From: Melittangium boletus DSM 14713
GTDB taxonomy: Bacteria; Myxococcota; Myxococcia; Myxococcales; Myxococcaceae
Assembly (NCBI RefSeq): GCF_002305855.1
Contig: NZ_CP022163.1
Span: forward strand, 8,127,765 to 8,191,764
DNA length: 64,000 bases
Reading direction: 5' to 3'
Shown here: positions 31,327-41,253 of the stretch, in pieces
Numbering within the stretch: the first letter of the stretch is position 1
How the letters are laid out: each line of letters starts with the position of its first letter
Notes under the pieces: model-generated
What the model saw: only the letters and a program-made list of their open reading frames with translations
What the model was told of the DNA's origin: nothing
The model's database searches: none
Translations under genes and position numbers: made by a program

Positions 31327-34300
31327 TCAGGGGTTGTCTGGCTTCAAGGGAATCTCCAGTGTGGCCGTGGCTCCCCGGGACAGTCCCTCGCTCTCGAGCG
31401 TCAGGCTTCCACCCAATATCTGCGCCGCCAGCGCGCTCGAGTGCAGGCCGAAGCCATGGCCGTTCTTGCGCGTGGTGAAGCCGTGCGAGAAGAGCTTCGC
31501 CTGGTGCTCCGGCTCGATGCCGATGCCATTGTCCGTCACCTGGATGCGCGCGCGTCCATTCTCGGCGGTGAGCCGCACGGTCATGTGACGCTGTCCCTCG
31601 GGCATCCCGTCCAGGGCGTATTTGGCGTTGCTGACGAGATTGATGAGGATTTGCAGCACCTTGTGTTTGTCCAGTCGTACCCGGGGCACGCGGAAGACCT
31701 GGCGGGTGACGGTGATGCCGTGGCGTTGGATGGCCGCCTGTTGGATGCGCAGGGTGTCGTCGACGAGCTGCGCGAGGTCGCACTCCTCGAGGAGGAGCGA
31801 GGTCTTCGCATAGGTCTGCTGCACCTGGACGATGGCCCGGATGTGCTCGATGTGTCTGTTCATCGCCTCCAGGCTCTCCTGCAGACCCGTCTGCTCGACC
31901 AGGAGCTCGCCCGAGAGGGCGGAGAGATAGTCGACCAGACGCTCGCCACGCGGATCCTCCGTGAAGAACGCCCCCAGCCTCCCGCGGTGCTCCTCCAGCA
32001 GCGTGGCCACCTGCCGCACCCGGACGACCCGGGAGGAGCCCACCGCCTGGCGCGTCACCTCCAGGTTGACGACGGCGCTGGTGAGGACATTGCCGACGTT
32101 GTGCAACACATTGGAGGCGATCTCCGTCATGCCCACCGCGCGCGCCGTCTCCACGAGCCGGACCTGGGTCTCCTTGAGCTCCTGCGTGCGTTCATCCACC
32201 CGTCGCTCGAGCTCGTCCTTGGCATGGCGCAGGGCGGTCTCGGCGCGTTGGACCTCGTCATAGAGCCGCGCGTTCTCGATGGAGATGGCGGCCTGGGAGG
32301 CGATGTGCCCGAGCAGCGAGATGCGGGCCGGAGTGAAGGCCTCGGCGGCGAGGCGGTTCTCCAGGTACAGCACTCCGACGAGTCCCTCCTTGCGCAACAG
32401 CGGCAGGCAGAGCACCGACTTGGCCAGGCCGCGCTCGAGGTACGCATCGGCTGAGAAGGGATGGGACCTCGAGGCATCGCCAATGAGGACGTGCTCGCAC
32501 GTGCGCCGGACGTAGGCGACGAGGGTCCAGGGCAGGCCGTCGGTGCTGTCGTCCGCTTCGGGGCACACCCGGACGCCCCCTTGCGCGTCGTGGGAGATGG
32601 CGGCGATCCGGAGCGAATTGCCGTGCGGGAGCAGCAGGGCACCGCGCTGGGCGCCGGCGTTCTCGATGGCGACCTCCATCAACGTGGTCGCCAGCCGCTC
32701 CAGGACGATTTCTCCGGAGATGGCCTGCTGGGCCTTCACCACGGAGAGCGCGTCGATCTGCGTCGAACTCGTATCGTAGGAGGGGGTGGCCGAGCCCTCC
32801 GCCGAGGTCGCGAGCGCTGGCCACCGTGCGTCCAGGTGTTGAACCTTGCCGTGGGCTCCCCACTTCCGGTACGCCTCGCGGGCCTCGCGGGCCAGGGGCA
32901 GGGCGAGGGTGGGGACCCGCCGCTCGCGCCAGAAGCGCGCGGCGAGCTCGGCGGCGAGGCCGGCGTTCTGGAGGAAGCCATGCGCGCGGGCGGATTGGAG
33001 CGCCTCATCGTAGGCGTATATCGCCTCATCCCGCATGCCCATGCAGCGGGCCAGCTCCGCCGAGACCATCCGTTCCGCCGCGCGGAAGTTCTCGGGACAG
33101 TGGCTCGCCCATTCCTCGAGCTGGGCCTGGTGCCGCCGCATGGCCTCGAGGTACTCCCGCCGCGTCTCCGGGTTCGCGTCTTCGTAGCAGGCGGCCAGGG
33201 TCAGGGCGCTGTAGAGGTGGTAGTCGAGCAGCTGGATGTGGCCGACCGAGGACCAGATGAGCTCCGCGGCTCTGGCCGAGGCCTGACGTGCCTCCTCGTA
33301 GGCGCCGAACATGAAGCGCGACTGCATCTTCATGATCCAGTACCAGCACACCATGGTGCTCACGGGCGCCAGGGTGGGCGAGGACAGGCGGGACTCGAAG
33401 GTCACCTCGTCGAAGTGCACGCCGCACAGCGAGCTGAACGAGGGCGAGAGGCCGCGCAGCTGCTGCACGTAGCACTGGGTGAGCACGATGACGTCTTGCA
33501 CGGCCCGGAAGCCGGACTTGTTCGCGAAGTCGAGGCGCGCGACCGACTCCTGGTAGACCTCGTCCAGCGAGTGGCCCAGGGCCAGGAGATCGGAGACGAG
33601 ATGGTTGCAGCTATAGCAGGCGGTCTGGAAGTCACCGGCCGGGACCGCGTGCTGGAAGGCGCTGCGGATGAATTCCAGTGAGAGGGAGAGGGGCTGGGTC
33701 CAGTAGTTGACCAGCTCCATGCTGTAGAGCGCCCTGCCCCTGGAGGCGGAGAAGTCATGGCGCTCGACGAGTTCGCAGGCGAGCCACCCGAAGGCATACC
33801 CCTCCTGGTACTTCTTGAAGCTGTGGCCCTGCACCAGGCCGTACCAGGCATACCCGTTCACGGCGGACTCGGCGTTGCCATGACGGAGACAGAGGAGGAC
33901 CATCCGGCTGAGGTGGAGGATGAGCAGGTGGAGGTCGGTGAACAGCGCGGGCGAGAACAGGGTGGAGAGGATGCGCATCGCCGCCAGCGTGTCCGGGTCC
34001 GTCATGAGGGGCAGGTCGATGAGGCTCGCGATGGAGCGCTCCCCCAGCTCGGCCCACACCTCCGCGTTGGCCGCCGCCACCTCATCCCAGGAGGGGTGGG
34101 GCGACATGGGCATGCCCAGCGCGGCCAGTCCCTCCAGCAGACACTCGACCGCCGCCTGACTCTCGTTGACGGCGAGGTGGATATCGCATCGCAGACAGGC
34201 GACCGCCGCGATCTCCGTGGAAGTGCGAGCCCTTGTACGGAGTATCCCCGTGAGGTGACGCGCCTCGGCCGGATTGCCACTCATGAACTCGCTGATGGCC

Positions 34301-36643
34301 CGCTGGAGGTGCAGCTCGAAGGTGAAGGCGTGCTCCCGCTCCCAGGAGTCTCCTGGGAGGAGCTGGAGGGCCGCCGTGAAGTAGGCGACGGCCGAGCGGT
34401 GCGCGGTCGAGGACTGGGCCTTCCTGGCCGCCTCGGCGTTCAGACATGCCACGTCATGGCGCTCGTCGGCGGCGAGAAGCAGCTCCGCGCCGACGTTGAG
34501 CTGGTTCACGACGTCGAAGACCCGCTCCCGCAGCTCCTCCGGGGACAGGCTCGCCCGCAGCAGGCGGCCAATGCGCAGGTGGACGGCCTTGCGCTCTTCC
34601 TCGGGGATGAGGGCATGGGCCGCCTGCTGGATGCGGTCATGGATGAAGCGGTACTGCTCCGGGCCGCTGCGCATCAACATGCCATCCTGGAGCGCGGGCT
34701 CGAGCCTCCGCTCCACCTCGCCCATGGACAGGTCGGAGATGATGGCCAGCGTCTGGAGCGGGAAGACATTGCCCGCGCACGCCGACAGGCTCATCAGGTG
34801 CTGCGTCACCGCGGGGAGCTGGCGCAGCTTGCCCGCCATGAAGTCGACGACGTTGTCGGAGTAGCCCCTGGCGCGGACTCCTTCGGCATCCCATCGCCAG
34901 GAGCCCTCGGGCGTGCGGGTCAGGAGCCCATCCTGGTTCAGCGTCCGCATCAACTGGATGAAGAAGAACGGGTTGCCGCCCGTCTTCTCGTGGACCTGGG
35001 CGGAGAGGGGTTCGATGAGCTCCCGCTCCGCACCCGGGAGCGCGTCGGCGATGAGCCCCTGGAGCAGCTCCAGGCTCAGCGGCTCGAGCCGGATGTCGGT
35101 CACCCGGGCGCGCTCCTTCAGCATCTCCTTGTGTGCCAGCATCAGCGGGTGGGACGGGGAGACCTCGTTGTCCCGGTAGGCCCCCACCAGCAACAGCGGT
35201 GGGGTGCTCGGGTGGGAGATGAGGTGCTGGATGAGCTGGAGGCTGGCTGGGTCCGCCCACTGCAGGTCATCGAGGAACACGACGAGGGGGTGCTCGGAGG
35301 TGGAGACCGCGCCGATGAACCGCTGGAAGACCCGGTTGAAGCGGCCCTGTGCCTCGATGGGTGAAAGCTCCTGGAGCGGGGGCTGCTTGCCCACGACGAG
35401 CTCCAGCTGTGGCACCAATTCCACGAGGAGCTGCCCATGTCCCTCCCACGCCGCCCGCAGGCGCTCGCGCCAGGCCTCGAGCTGCGCGTCGGTGCCGGCC
35501 AGCATCTGCTGCACCAGTCCGCGGATGGCCTCGGCCAGGGTGGCGTAGGGGATGCCACGCTGGAACTGGTCGAACTTGCCCTGGAGGAAGATGCCGCGCC
35601 TCCGCGCGACCGGCCGGTACAGCTCATGGATCACCGCCGACTTCCCGATGCCCGAGTAGCCGCTGATGAGGATGAGCTCCGGGACTCCCCCCTGGGAGAT
35701 CCGCTCGAAGGCGCCCACCAGGGTGGCGACCTGCGCGTCGCGTCCATAGAGCCTCTGGGGCATCTGGAAGTGGGGGGAGATGTCGTGCGCGCCCAGCGGG
35801 AACTCCTCGCACACTCCCCGGCGCAGGTCGTCCCGACACCGCGTGAGATCGGCCTTCAGGCCATCCGCGCTCTGGTAGCGCTCCTCGGCGACCTTGGCCA
35901 GGAGCTTCATCACGATGGCGGACAGGACGGGGGGGATGTCGGGGACGCGCTCATGCGAAGGCCTCGGGAGCTGGGCCATGTGCGCGTGGAACCACTCGAG
36001 CGCGTCGCGCCCGTGGAAGGGCAGCGTGCCCGTCAGCAGCTCGTAGAACGTCACCCCCAGTGAGTAGAGGTCGCTGCGGTGATCCACCGAGCGGTTCATG
36101 CGCCCGGTCTGCTCCGGGGACATGTAGGCCGGGGTCCCCTCGATGAGCGTGGTGGACACCGCGTCCACATGCTCCACGGTCTGGAGGATGGCGGTGCCGA
36201 AGTCGATGATGAGGCTCTCGCCCGAGGGCAGGATGACGATGTTGGAGGGCTTGATGTCCTTGTGGATGACGCCGTGGCGGTGGATGGATGTCCGCCAGGG
36301 TCGAGGCCAGGGAGATGGCCAGCTCGAGGAACCGGTCCACGCCGAGCGGCTGACCCACACTCTCGGACAGGGCCTCGCCACCCGTGCCCTCCAGCAGAAG
36401 CACCGGGCGTCCATGGCTCTGCTCACACCCCAGGGTCCTGGCCACGCCGCGCACCTCCCGGAGCCGGTGCAGGAGAGCGTGCTCCCTCTGGTAGCGCTCG
36501 ACCTCGCGAGCGCCTGATTGCTGCGTCACCGGCATCTTGACGATGACCGGCAGGCGATCGTCATCACGGAGCGCGTGGTAGAGGATGCTCGACCCCGTCG
36601 ACTTGAGCGTGTCGAGAAGGGTGTAACCAGCGATGTTCAACAT
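31327..36643 (-). pseudogene. Ser/Thr kinase - AAA ATPase - GAF - histidine kinase giant, frameshifted near its start
   Basis: From MLNIAGYTLLDTLKST at 36643, the kinase N-lobe runs to LASTLADIH (about residue 120); a tandem 4-base duplication at 36282-36289 (GGATGGAT on the plus strand) then breaks the frame. In the other frame the protein goes on: RHGVIHKDIKPSNIV (catalytic loop), LIIDFGTA, TPAYMSPEQTGRM, then an ATPase with ISGYSGIGKSAV (Walker A) and LVVFLDDLQWADP (Walker B), a long helical repeat region, a GAF domain and a histidine kinase with the H-box IASNVLHNVGNVLTSAVVNL, N-box LVSNAKYALDG and DNGIGIEP...GFGLHSSALA. Without the duplication it would be about 1770 residues, normal for this myxobacterial signalling family. 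Either a real null, a slippage switch, or a sequencing error. Confidence 0.85.
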
Positions 36644-37017
36644 GGAGACCGTCAGGAGTTGAGGCCAGAGCCCTCCCGCGGAGGGAGGCAAGCGACCTCA
36701 CCAGCCCACGTGGGGGACTTGGATCGGCCAGGCTGTCTGAACCCCCCGGAACGAGGACACCAGCGTGTCGCGGCGTGTGTCGCCAGCTTGCTTGTTGTTT
36801 ACCGACCCAGGACTCTACCAGAGAAAATTACCCGATTCTCAAAAATAGAGATTCTGCCTCTTCATATCCGCGCGCAGGCACATCCGCATGGAGGAGTGCA
36901 CCGGGCGGAGTCCTGGGGCCCTGGAGGGTTTGTTGTACTTTCGCCAGGCAGGCGTTGGACAAACCTTGTCGAGAACAGCGGCCAACTCCGCCGCGCTCTT
37001 TCACGGAAAGTGATTTG
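36644..37017. other. intergenic stretch, promoter side of the giant kinase
   Basis: About 375 bases with a lower-GC core (about 36790-36880, including GAGAAAATTACCCGATTCTC) and no credible reading frame. Likely holds the kinase promoter, reading leftwards. Confidence 0.4.
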
Positions 37018-37064
37018 CCCAAAAAGAATAGGGGACCCCGGCGACGGATGCCGCCGAGGTCCCC
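37018..37064 (-). terminator. intrinsic terminator of the barrel lipoprotein gene
   Basis: On the minus strand GGGGACCTCGGCGGC pairs with GTCGCCGGGGTCCCC and is followed by TATTCTTTTT. It lies 34 bases beyond the stop codon at 37098. Confidence 0.8.
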
Positions 37065-37097
37065 GCGCTCATTCATCAGGAGACATCTTGGGGTGCG

Positions 37098-37838
37098 CTA
37101 CTCGTACGTCTCGCCGCTGCTCCTCGCCGAGAGGGTGGGGCGGCCCTGGCCGAACAGGAAGCCCAGCTTGAACTGCCAAGTGCCCCCCGCGTTCACCGTC
37201 CCTCCCGCCGCCTGGTCGCCCGCGGTCACGGCGCCCGCGAACGGACGGGAGTAGGCGACCTCGGGCATCAGCCGGAAGCCCTCGCTGACGCGCAGCGCGT
37301 AGCCCACCGAGGCGCCTCCGCTCAGGTAGTTGAGGCTGGCGGAGCTGCCATCCGCGCCCGCCAGGAAGCGCGTGCCTTCCAGGCGAGGCCCGAGGACGAA
37401 CTCCGAGCCCCCGCTCGTCTTGAAGCCGACCAACAGCGGAAGGGCCAGCCGGACATAGCCCACGTCGACCGGACCGGCGCCGCCGACGAATCCAGACAAG
37501 GAGGGCGCCAGCGAGACGGCCAGGGTGGGGTTCTCCGGGTTGGTGAACAGGTACTTGCCCTGCAACTCCACCAGGGAGGTGCCCAGGCGCGCTCCGAGGT
37601 CCAGGCGGTCGGTAACGCCGTAGCGCAAGGCGATATCGAATTGGGGCAGGTTGGCCGAGGCTTCCGTCCCAGTCTCGCTCTCGGCCACCGCGAGGTGGGC
37701 CAATCCCGGCTCCAGGGCGAACTGGAACTTGCCCGCTCCCAGCGTGTCCGCCGTCTGCACCTGGCTGATGGACGCACAACCACTTCCAAGCAGCCCCAGG
37801 GAGAGGGCCGCCGCCGCCATACGCAACTGCATCCGCAT
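37098..37838 (-). CDS. outer-membrane lipoprotein with a predicted beta-barrel
   Basis: 246 residues from MRMQLRMAAAALSLGLLGSG with AAGGA 7 bases upstream; the lipobox LGSGC makes it a lipoprotein with Cys at about residue 21. The body alternates polar and hydrophobic residues with recurring Gly (FDIALRYGVTDRLDLGARLG, VGYVRLALPLLVGFKTSGGS, LSGGASVGYALRVSEGFRLM), as in small transmembrane barrels of the OmpW/OmpA size class, and ends in a strand-like FKLGFLFGQG before a short tail. No known family recognised. Monocistronic with its own strong terminator. Confidence 0.7.
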   Translation of the reverse strand: MRMQLRMAAAALSLGLLGSGCASISQVQTADTLGAGKFQFALEPGLAHLAVAESETGTEASANLPQFDIALRYGVTDRLDLGARLGTSLVELQGKYLFTNPENPTLAVSLAPSLSGFVGGAGPVDVGYVRLALPLLVGFKTSGGSEFVLGPRLEGTRFLAGADGSSASLNYLSGGASVGYALRVSEGFRLMPEVAYSRPFAGAVTAGDQAAGGTVNAGGTWQFKLGFLFGQGRPTLSARSSGETYE

Positions 37839-38100
37839 TGTTGAGTCCTTGTTCGAGGAGGCGAGATGAGTGACCCGGTGCCAGGCGCCAGGGGGTCGAT
37901 TCCCCCGTGTGCCCGCTGTCGTGTCCGCCTCGCCCCGCTCATACGGCGAGCAGGCGGGCATATTCAGGGACACTCGATTTTTTTATTTCGGAGCCCGTAA
38001 GCCCCTCGCGGAGCGGATCGCCTGAGCCGCGAATATTCCGCCCCTGCTTTCGTCATGGCCGGCGCCTCGTTCCAGGATACTTCATGAGCAAAACCTTCAC

Positions 38101-38116
38101 GTCCAGGAGCCTGGAC
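38101..38116 (+). promoter_or_regulatory. palindrome covering the ribosome binding site of the response regulator gene
   Basis: GTCCAGG-AG-CCTGGAC is a perfect 7-bp inverted repeat ending one base before the ATG at 38117 and containing AGGAG. It could hide the site in mRNA or be an operator for the encoded regulator. If translation began at the ATG at 38084 it would lie inside the gene. Confidence 0.5.
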
Positions 38117-38758
38117 ATGATCCGCGTCGTCCTGGCGGATGATCATGTCCTGATCCGCGCGGGTCTCCGCCGCCTGCTGGAGTTCACCCCGGAACTGCAC
38201 GTGGTGGGCGAGGCGGCCGATGGTCACGAGGCCCTGCGGCTCGTGGCCGGGTTGGATCCAGACATCGTGTTGATGGACGTGCGGATGCCGCGCCTTGGGG
38301 GACTGGAGGCCCTGCGCATGCTGAGGCACATGGACCCGGAGCGCCAGGTGGTGCTGATCTCCGCGTTCGATGACGACTCGGTGATAAGCGAGGCGTTGCG
38401 CCTCGGGGCGCGAGGCTTCCTGCGCAAGGACGTGACCCGGGACCAACTCGTCGGGGCGCTCCACCGGGTCGCGGCCGGCGAGATATTGCCTCCCCCTGGG
38501 ATTTCCGAGCATGTGGCCAGCCGATTCTCGGAGCTGTCACGGGACTTTCCGCATGCGGAGGGCCACGAGGAACTCACCCGCCGGGAACTGGCCGTGCTGC
38601 GCCTCATCGCCCGGGGTCTGAGCAACCGGGAGATCGCCGAGGCACTGGGGACCGCCGAGGGCACGGTGAAAAATCATACGTCCCACATCCTCTCCAAGCT
38701 GGGGGTCCGGGACCGCATCCAGGCCATCCTCCGGGGCATGGAGATCGGTTGTCTCTGA
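38117..38758 (+). CDS. NarL/LuxR-type response regulator (orphan)
   Basis: 213 residues from MIRVVLADDHVLIRAGLRRL; another ATG at 38084 with AGGA upstream would add 11 residues. Receiver domain: acidic pair in LADDH, phospho-acceptor Asp54 in DIVLMDVRMP, Ser in LISAFDDDS, Lys in GFLRKDVT. Output: GerE/LuxR helix-turn-helix ELTRRELAVLRLIARGLSNR, EIAEALGTAEGTVKNHTSHI, LSKLGVRDRIQAI. When phosphorylated, such proteins dimerise and activate or repress promoters. No histidine kinase gene is adjacent; the nearest, at 31327, is broken. Confidence 0.93.
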   Translation: MIRVVLADDHVLIRAGLRRLLEFTPELHVVGEAADGHEALRLVAGLDPDIVLMDVRMPRLGGLEALRMLRHMDPERQVVLISAFDDDSVISEALRLGARGFLRKDVTRDQLVGALHRVAAGEILPPPGISEHVASRFSELSRDFPHAEGHEELTRRELAVLRLIARGLSNREIAEALGTAEGTVKNHTSHILSKLGVRDRIQAILRGMEIGCL

Positions 38759-38867
38759 TGGATGTGCGTCGGCGTGGGTGTGTGGTGTCTGTGACTTCTG
38801 GCACATGCGCTCCTCGATGCGATGGGTATAGGTTTCACCAAGACACACACCTTTGGAGGATGCACCC

Positions 38868-39524
38868 ATGCGCCACGTACTCGGAACGATTGCCGTTGGG
38901 ATGATGTCATTGCTTGGCTCGTCGGCCCTGGCCGAGCTGCCTCCCGTCAAGAAAGCCACTGCCTTTTTCAACGGTTGTGACTATTCGATCCAGTCGCGGC
39001 CATTCGAGGGGCTGGCAGCGGGTCAGAGCCCCTGGATCTATTACAAGGTCGTCATTCAGCGTGAGCAGGGTCCCTATTGCTGGTTTCCGCCCGCGACCCT
39101 GGAGCTGTTGGACGTCGCTTACGAGCCGGAACTCGCGATCCTGGCCGATTACCAGGGAATCGCGGTGGCCTACGGCTGGACGACGTCCTCCCGGAGCACG
39201 GGTCTCTCGACTCGAATCCGCGTTGGGCGGGTGAACCCCTACGCATCGAACGCGGAAGCGTTGGAGATCACGAGGCAGTCGACGCTGGAAGCCTATCAAT
39301 TCGCTTCTTCCACCTCGGGTCCTACCCCGGGCTCGCTCTATCTGGACCGGCTCACCTTCAACTATGGCAATCTCGAGGTGCGTGGCCGTCTGACGGGGAA
39401 CTGGGTGGCGGCTCAAGAGTCCCCCTCCTCTGGGCCTATCAGTCTCCTCGAGGGAGACCACTTCATCGCCATCTATCCGGGCATCTTCTCCACGACGCAG
39501 CCGCCCCTCTTCGTGACCTACTGA
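38868..39524 (+). CDS. secreted protein of unknown function
   Basis: 218 residues, start MRHVLGTIAVGMMSLLGSSA after GGAGG; signal peptide likely cut after ALA-E. The mature part has two Cys (NGCDYSIQSR and GPYCWFPPAT) that could pair, and a beta-rich sequence without a recognised motif (PWIYYKVVIQREQG, SLYLDRLTFNYGNLEVRGRL). It reads like a small exported beta-sandwich protein. Monocistronic, downstream of the response regulator by 110 bases in the same direction, which leaves room for its own promoter. Confidence 0.65.
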   Translation: MRHVLGTIAVGMMSLLGSSALAELPPVKKATAFFNGCDYSIQSRPFEGLAAGQSPWIYYKVVIQREQGPYCWFPPATLELLDVAYEPELAILADYQGIAVAYGWTTSSRSTGLSTRIRVGRVNPYASNAEALEITRQSTLEAYQFASSTSGPTPGSLYLDRLTFNYGNLEVRGRLTGNWVAAQESPSSGPISLLEGDHFIAIYPGIFSTTQPPLFVTY

Positions 39525-39533
39525 GGGGGCGGG

Positions 39534-39569
39534 GGCGTTGACGCTCCTTGGGTCGGGGGTGTCAACGCC
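39534..39569 (+). terminator. inverted repeat after the secreted protein gene
   Basis: Perfect 9-bp arms GGCGTTGAC / GTCAACGCC with an 18-base loop, 10 bases after the stop codon; no T tract. Confidence 0.5.
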
Positions 39570-39666
39570 AGGGTTGGCGTATTACCCAAAGGGGGTTGCT
39601 CGGCGCGCCTTCACCCCAGGCGCGGCGGGGATGTTTGAAGCGCGGCTGCGGACTTGAGCCCGAACC

Positions 39667-40122
39667 TCATGAGGGGCGGAAGCGGCCGTCCGGCCCACGG
39701 TTACGCTCCACGTTGGAATCCCACTGGGTGTCACTCGCCTGGGACATCTTGTGGAGGGCGAACGCCGCGACACCCAGACCGAAGAGGAGTCCCCACACCG
39801 AAGTGTTCTCTTCCTTGGGTGGTGCGGGCGAAGGCGTGGCAGGCGGCGGAGAAGGGGCGGGTGCTTGGCGCGCGTGTTCCTCTTGTGCCGTGCGCCAGCG
39901 CTCCTTCATGTTCTCGAAGGCGAGCTTGGCGTCGTAGCGCTTCCGCGCGGCCGGATCACTCAGGACCTCATAGGCGGCGGTGATGGCCTTGAACCGCTCT
40001 TCCTTGAGCGGGTCTCCCGGGTGGTGATCCGGGTGGGTGTCCCGCGCGAGTTGGCGAAAGGCCTTCTTGATGTCGTCGGGGGTGGCGGTTGCGGTGATGT
40101 CTAACGTTTCATAATGAGACAT
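39667..40122 (-). CDS. J-domain protein with a C-terminal membrane span
   Basis: 151 residues from MSHYETLDITATATPDDIKK (GGAG box 8 bases upstream). Residues 1-65 are a J domain with His-Pro-Asp in LARDTHPDHHPGD and YEVLSDPAARKRYD. A Pro-rich linker precedes one hydrophobic helix WGLLFGLGVAAFALHKM and a short charged tail. J domains trigger ATP hydrolysis by a partner Hsp70. The membrane tail suggests the J domain recruits an Hsp70 to the membrane; a short Hsp70 is encoded at 62241 but a direct link is not shown. Probably co-transcribed with the gene that ends 34 bases upstream. Confidence 0.87.
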   Translation of the reverse strand: MSHYETLDITATATPDDIKKAFRQLARDTHPDHHPGDPLKEERFKAITAAYEVLSDPAARKRYDAKLAFENMKERWRTAQEEHARQAPAPSPPPATPSPAPPKEENTSVWGLLFGLGVAAFALHKMSQASDTQWDSNVERNRGPDGRFRPS

Positions 40123-40156
40123 AGAGGACTCCTTTTCCGGGGGGCGATGGGGCTTC

Positions 40157-40525
40157 TCAGCCGTCGTCTTGGGTGGCAATGAAGAGCGCTCCCACGGCGA
40201 GGACCAGCGCGGAGCCCCACAGCGCGGGCGTTTCGAAGAAATGCTCGATGGGATGGCGACGGGGATCCCACTCATCCCAATGCAGGAAGGCGCGTTGGCC
40301 GTTGACGCGCAGGTGGTAGCAGCCATCGCGCCGCGGCTTGCGGTAGTGGCGGCCCGCTCCAAGTCCGACGTGGGCTTCGTACTGACCACCGGCCAACAAC
40401 CACCGGGCTTCGTGGAGACTCACTTCGAGTTCTACCTGCCGGGCGAGCGCGTCGACGCGCTGCTCCGCGAGCGAAAAGGACGTGAAGGGATTACCCCAAG
40501 CTGGGTGCGTGTATGTGTTGTTCAT
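40157..40525 (-). CDS. small protein with a C-terminal membrane helix, unknown
   Basis: 122 residues from MNNTYTHPAWGNPFTSFSLA (an ATG 12 bases earlier is equally possible; neither has a clear ribosome binding site). A helical stretch LAEQRVDALARQVELEVSLH is followed by a Tyr/Arg-rich segment ending DGCYHLRVNGQRAFLHWDEW and a hydrophobic end ALWGSALVLAVGALFIATQD. No family recognised. Divergent from the XRE gene with about 140 bases between, and upstream of the J-domain gene, so all three may be functionally linked. Confidence 0.55.
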   Translation of the reverse strand: MNNTYTHPAWGNPFTSFSLAEQRVDALARQVELEVSLHEARWLLAGGQYEAHVGLGAGRHYRKPRRDGCYHLRVNGQRAFLHWDEWDPRRHPIEHFFETPALWGSALVLAVGALFIATQDDG

Positions 40526-40664
40526 GGTACGCGACATGCTGCACGTAAGTCGGATTCGGGTCAATAACCCATGTGTGAATATTATGCGAGAATGGGTGCG
40601 AGATGTCGTACCTTCCCCGCAACTTGGCGGGGAGCGCGCCATGGTATGCTCCCCGAGGTGAGCC

Positions 40665-41183
40665 ATGAGCCCTGAACGAGCGAAAAAGCCAAGCGAATCA
40701 GAGGTTTACGCGTTGGTGGTCGGCAAGATCATCGCCACGCTCCGGGTGCAGAAGGAGTGGTCGCAGGAGGAACTGGCACGGCGAGTGGGATTGACACAGT
40801 CGACGCTGTCGCGAATCGAGCGGGGGCAGGCGCACCCAGACCCCTTCACCTTCAAGAAGTTCGCGGAGGTGTTCGGGATGGGGGTGGAGGAGTTCCACAC
40901 CCGGGTGAACGAGGCCATGGAGGCCACGAAGCGGGCGACCCAGGGAGCCACGAAGAAGGCCTCGGACTCGTCTCCCTGGTGGGAGGTGGCCATCGGGGTG
41001 GCTGGAATCGTGGGGCTGGTGGGCTTGGTGTCGTTCGCCGTGGCGGCCATCCTCGAGGAGCAGAAACCCGACGAGTCCGACGCGACGCCGCCCGATGCCT
41101 CTCCCCAACCTCCTGGTCCGAAGACGCCCGGAGGCGCCGGTGCCGCCGGGACGGCTGCTTCCGGACGTCCTCGGTCTTCCTGA
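40665..41183 (+). CDS. membrane-anchored XRE-family regulator
   Basis: 172 residues. An N-terminal XRE/Cro helix-turn-helix (VVGKIIATLRVQKEWSQEEL, ARRVGLTQSTLSRIERGQAH) is followed by a Lys/Ala/Thr linker, one membrane span (VAIGVAGIVGLVGLVSFAVA) and a periplasmic Pro/Gly-rich tail. The DNA-binding domain thus faces the cytoplasm from the membrane, as in RodZ or CadC-like proteins. GAGGTG precedes the ATG. The shared intergenic region with the divergent small membrane protein is the obvious place for its operator. Confidence 0.87.
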   Translation: MSPERAKKPSESEVYALVVGKIIATLRVQKEWSQEELARRVGLTQSTLSRIERGQAHPDPFTFKKFAEVFGMGVEEFHTRVNEAMEATKRATQGATKKASDSSPWWEVAIGVAGIVGLVGLVSFAVAAILEEQKPDESDATPPDASPQPPGPKTPGGAGAAGTAASGRPRSS

Positions 41184-41253
41184 CGCCCGCGTTTACGGCC
41201 GCCCCAGCCTCGCGAGCGGGCCCGGCGGGAAAACCAAACGGCGTCAGGTGTGT

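Noticed and set aside
36290..36426. Taking an ATG at 36426 as the start of the giant kinase.
   Set aside because: That frame there is antisense-like nonsense (SSSWPSPWPRPWRTS), while the other frame holds a real kinase N-lobe from 36643; the frame changes at the 4-base duplication.
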